Below, piece after piece: positions 62,140-64,000 of a DNA stretch of 64,000 bases (its first letter is position 1; the number at the start of each line of letters is the position of its first letter). The notes beneath the pieces are model-generated. The model was not told the origin of the DNA and searched no databases. It saw only the letters and a list, made by a program, of their open reading frames with translations. The stretch comes from Bacteroidaceae bacterium. GTDB taxonomy: Bacteria; Bacteroidota; Bacteroidia; Bacteroidales; Bacteroidaceae. Both the position numbers and the translations under genes were made by a program. The stretch spans positions 1 to 64,000 of the forward strand of contig CAAGLA010000035.1 of the NCBI GenBank assembly GCA_900770655.1, given 5' to 3'.

Positions 62140-64000
62140 ATGAAAATAAGAATCGCACATCTATTGCTTTTTGTTGTGGCTATGTTGTCTGTGGCCCCTG
62201 TTACAGCCGAAGATAATTTCGACCGCAACGGCAAAATTGCCGGCCGTTTCAATGAACGCCGTGCATTAATTGACAATGACGAGTATTTCAGAATCTTTGA
62301 CAGGAACATTCGAGGTGAGCGGCTACAGGCCCTGCAGTTCCTCTATGCCTATATGCCGCTTCCCGATATAGCCGATTACTCCGGCGAGTTCTATTTGCAG
62401 AATGTGGATTATGCACTGTTGGCACGCGACGAAATGCCGTGGGGCAAGAGCGTGCCGGTAAGGGAGTTCCTTCACTTTGTACTCCCGATACGTGTAAACA
62501 ACGAAAATATGGATGCCAGCCGTGCTGTCTTCTATAACGAACTGAAAGAGAGGGTTAGGGGGCTCTCTATGCGCGAGGCGGTGCTCGAAGTGAACCACTG
62601 GTGCCACGAAAAGGTTACATACACCCCCAGCGATATACGCACAAGCGCTCCGCTTGCTACAGTGCGCACTGCATACGGCCGCTGCGGCGAGGAGTCTACC
62701 TTTACTGTTGCAGCCTTGCGTGCAGTGGGTATCCCTGCGCGTCAGGTATATACTCCCCGCTGGGCGCACACCGACAATAACCACGCTTGGGTTGAGGCTT
62801 GGGTCGACGGAGAATGGCATTTCTTGGGTGCCTGTGAGCCGGAACCGGTGCTCGACTTGGCTTGGTTCAATGCTCCTGCATCGCGCGGAATGTTAATGCA
62901 TACAAATGTTTTCGGCAGTTACGACGGTCCCGAGGAGGTGCTGAGCGTAACACCTTGCTACACTGAAATAAATGTTACATCGAACTACGCACCAGTTGCA
63001 ACAACCAAAGTAAAGGTTGTCGATGCCGAAGGAAACCCCGTGAAGGCTGTTGTCGAATTCAAAATATATAACTATGCCGAATTCTACACGGCGGCCACTA
63101 AGGTCTGCGACGACAATGGCGTCACTTCAATTACTTCGGGTCTTGGAGATATGGTGGCTTGGGCGTCGGCAGGCGGCAAGTTCGGTTTTGCCAAGTTTAC
63201 TGCCGGCAAGGACAACGATGTAACAGTTGTCATTGACAAAGAACCGGGCTACACATCTGTAATAGAGATGGATATCACTCCGCCGGCCGAGCGTAACACC
63301 GTTCCTTTTGTCAGCGAAAGGCAGGCTGCGGAGAACGCGCGCCGTTTTGCTCAGGAAGACTCCATACGCAACGCATACGTTGCAACATTCATCACTTCTG
63401 AACGTGCTTTGGAAATAGCAGGAACGCTGGGATATGGTGGCGACCTTGCAACATCAATAGTTGAAATATTCAGGAAATCGCGCGGCAATCATACCACTAT
63501 AGAGAAGTTCTTGACCGAAACGCCGCGCAGCGAGCAGGAACTTGCCTACCGTCTTTTGACTGCAATATCGGAAAAGGACCTGCGCGATGTGGAAATAGAG
63601 GTGCTCCGCGACCACCTTGCAAATACTGTACGCAACGGCAGCTACGACGAAATATACTGCCGTTACATACTTAATCCGCGTGTGAGCAACGAAAAGATAA
63701 CTCCCTACAAAGGCTTTTTTGCCGGTTGTTTCACCGAAGAGGAGGTGCGCTTCTATGCCGGCGACCCCAAACGCTTGGTCGACTGGTGTAACAGCAATAT
63801 AAGAATAGATGCCTCTTGGAACCCTCTCTCTTTGTGTATGTCGCCACGCGGTGTGTGGGAAATGCGCGTTGCCGACCCTCACTCACGCGATATATTCTTT
63901 GTATCCCTTGCGCGTTCTTTGGGCATTCCCTCGCGCATAGATGAGGTTACCGGCAAAACACAATATATGGAACGCTATGGCGTGTGGACCGATGTCAATT
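62140..64000 (+). CDS. Transglutaminase-like exported protein, cut by the window end
   Basis: The frame is open from ATG 62140 to the last base: 620 residues are seen and the C-terminus lies outside. A signal peptide (HLLLFVVAMLSVAPVTA) is followed by helices and a transglutaminase-like domain with C182 in YGRCGEESTFTVAAL and H215 in NNHAWVEAW. GACEPEPVLDLAWFN then matches the large Bacteroidota transglutaminase-domain family. A carboxypeptidase-regulatory-like beta domain follows (about 285-370). Near the cut end, DIFFVSLARSLGIPSRIDEV resembles part of a second transglutaminase-like fold without the cysteine. The family is thought to act on peptides or peptidoglycan; its true role is unknown. 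Confidence 0.85.
   Translation, partial: MKIRIAHLLLFVVAMLSVAPVTAEDNFDRNGKIAGRFNERRALIDNDEYFRIFDRNIRGERLQALQFLYAYMPLPDIADYSGEFYLQNVDYALLARDEMPWGKSVPVREFLHFVLPIRVNNENMDASRAVFYNELKERVRGLSMREAVLEVNHWCHEKVTYTPSDIRTSAPLATVRTAYGRCGEESTFTVAALRAVGIPARQVYTPRWAHTDNNHAWVEAWVDGEWHFLGACEPEPVLDLAWFNAPASRGMLMHTNVFGSYDGPEEVLSVTPCYTEINVTSNYAPVATTKVKVVDAEGNPVKAVVEFKIYNYAEFYTAATKVCDDNGVTSITSGLGDMVAWASAGGKFGFAKFTAGKDNDVTVVIDKEPGYTSVIEMDITPPAERNTVPFVSERQAAENARRFAQEDSIRNAYVATFITSERALEIAGTLGYGGDLATSIVEIFRKSRGNHTTIEKFLTETPRSEQELAYRLLTAISEKDLRDVEIEVLRDHLANTVRNGSYDEIYCRYILNPRVSNEKITPYKGFFAGCFTEEEVRFYAGDPKRLVDWCNSNIRIDASWNPLSLCMSPRGVWEMRVADPHSRDIFFVSLARSLGIPSRIDEVTGKTQYMERYGVWTDVN

Noticed and set aside
62323..62820. 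Minus-strand frames inside the transglutaminase gene (also 63454-63882)
   Set aside because: They are shadows of the plus-strand gene, which stays open through the whole region and has clear domain motifs.
1..64000. CRISPR arrays, prophage, integrases and defence systems
   Set aside because: No repeated spacer arrays, phage structural genes, recombinases or known defence proteins were recognised. The gene content is core metabolism and envelope.

Overview
The window comes from a Bacteroidales-type member of Bacteroidota. The evidence is a SusC/SusD outer-membrane pair, a SprA/Sov type IX secretion translocon, a DUF4271 gene beside hemD, a fused 2-oxoacid:ferredoxin oxidoreductase (KorAB), many DUF4369/DUF4878-like and TPR lipoproteins, and promoters of the Bacteroidota form TTG-N19-22-TAnnTTTG. 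Presence of SprA argues for a T9SS-bearing lineage (Prevotellaceae, Muribaculaceae or relatives) rather than typical Bacteroides; the genus cannot be fixed from this sequence alone. The region looks chromosomal and mostly housekeeping. I see no prophage, CRISPR array, integrase or complete insertion sequence.

Layout. 1-2304: tRNA-Gln and a translationally coupled nucleotide-sugar module (two FdtA/WxcM-like cupins plus a DegT-type aminotransferase). 2405-10214: a tightly packed minus-strand series read typA, DUF4369 lipoprotein, comM, LOG, DUF4271, hemD, rnpA, yidD, tatD-like. 10587-12257: rpsO and an NhaC antiporter on the plus strand. 12285-21963: a PH-domain protein, a small MITE-like inverted repeat, and a compact polysaccharide-utilisation locus of susC, susD and a GH85 endo-beta-N-acetylglucosaminidase. 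22367-25228: korA-korB. 25417-33467: a TonB-type outer-membrane barrel protein and an adaptor-RND-TolC efflux operon.

33765-37193: plus-strand series efp, GT2 glycosyltransferase, radC, DUF59, lpxH. 37223-40919: a Sel1-repeat protein, an orphan TolC-family protein and the CCA-adding enzyme. 41084-45198: a coiled-coil lipoprotein, pta-ackA and a DUF4878-like lipoprotein. 45259-49154: hisS, zinc metallopeptidase, purA and a Fur-family regulator. 49365-51419: an AlkD-like protein with a minimal AraC-type regulator, and a TPR protein. 51612-61970: tRNA-Arg, an L,D-transpeptidase, the 2457-residue sprA, ruvA and an ABC exporter. 62140-64000: a transglutaminase-like exported protein cut off by the window end.

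Functional themes are envelope biogenesis (lpxH, yidD, L,D-transpeptidase, SprA, sugar modification), fermentation (pta-ackA, KorAB) and foraging on N-linked glycans (SusC-SusD-GH85). The GH85 enzyme has a cleavable signal peptide and a C-terminal tail resembling a T9SS sorting domain, so the SprA gene in the same window may encode its exporter. No clearly undescribed multi-gene system is visible. The items most worth a second look are the SusCD-GH85 locus with its secretion tail, the paired HAH/HAY cupins, the AraC-AlkD pair, the Cys-less thioredoxin-like lipoprotein and the 103-bp inverted-repeat element.
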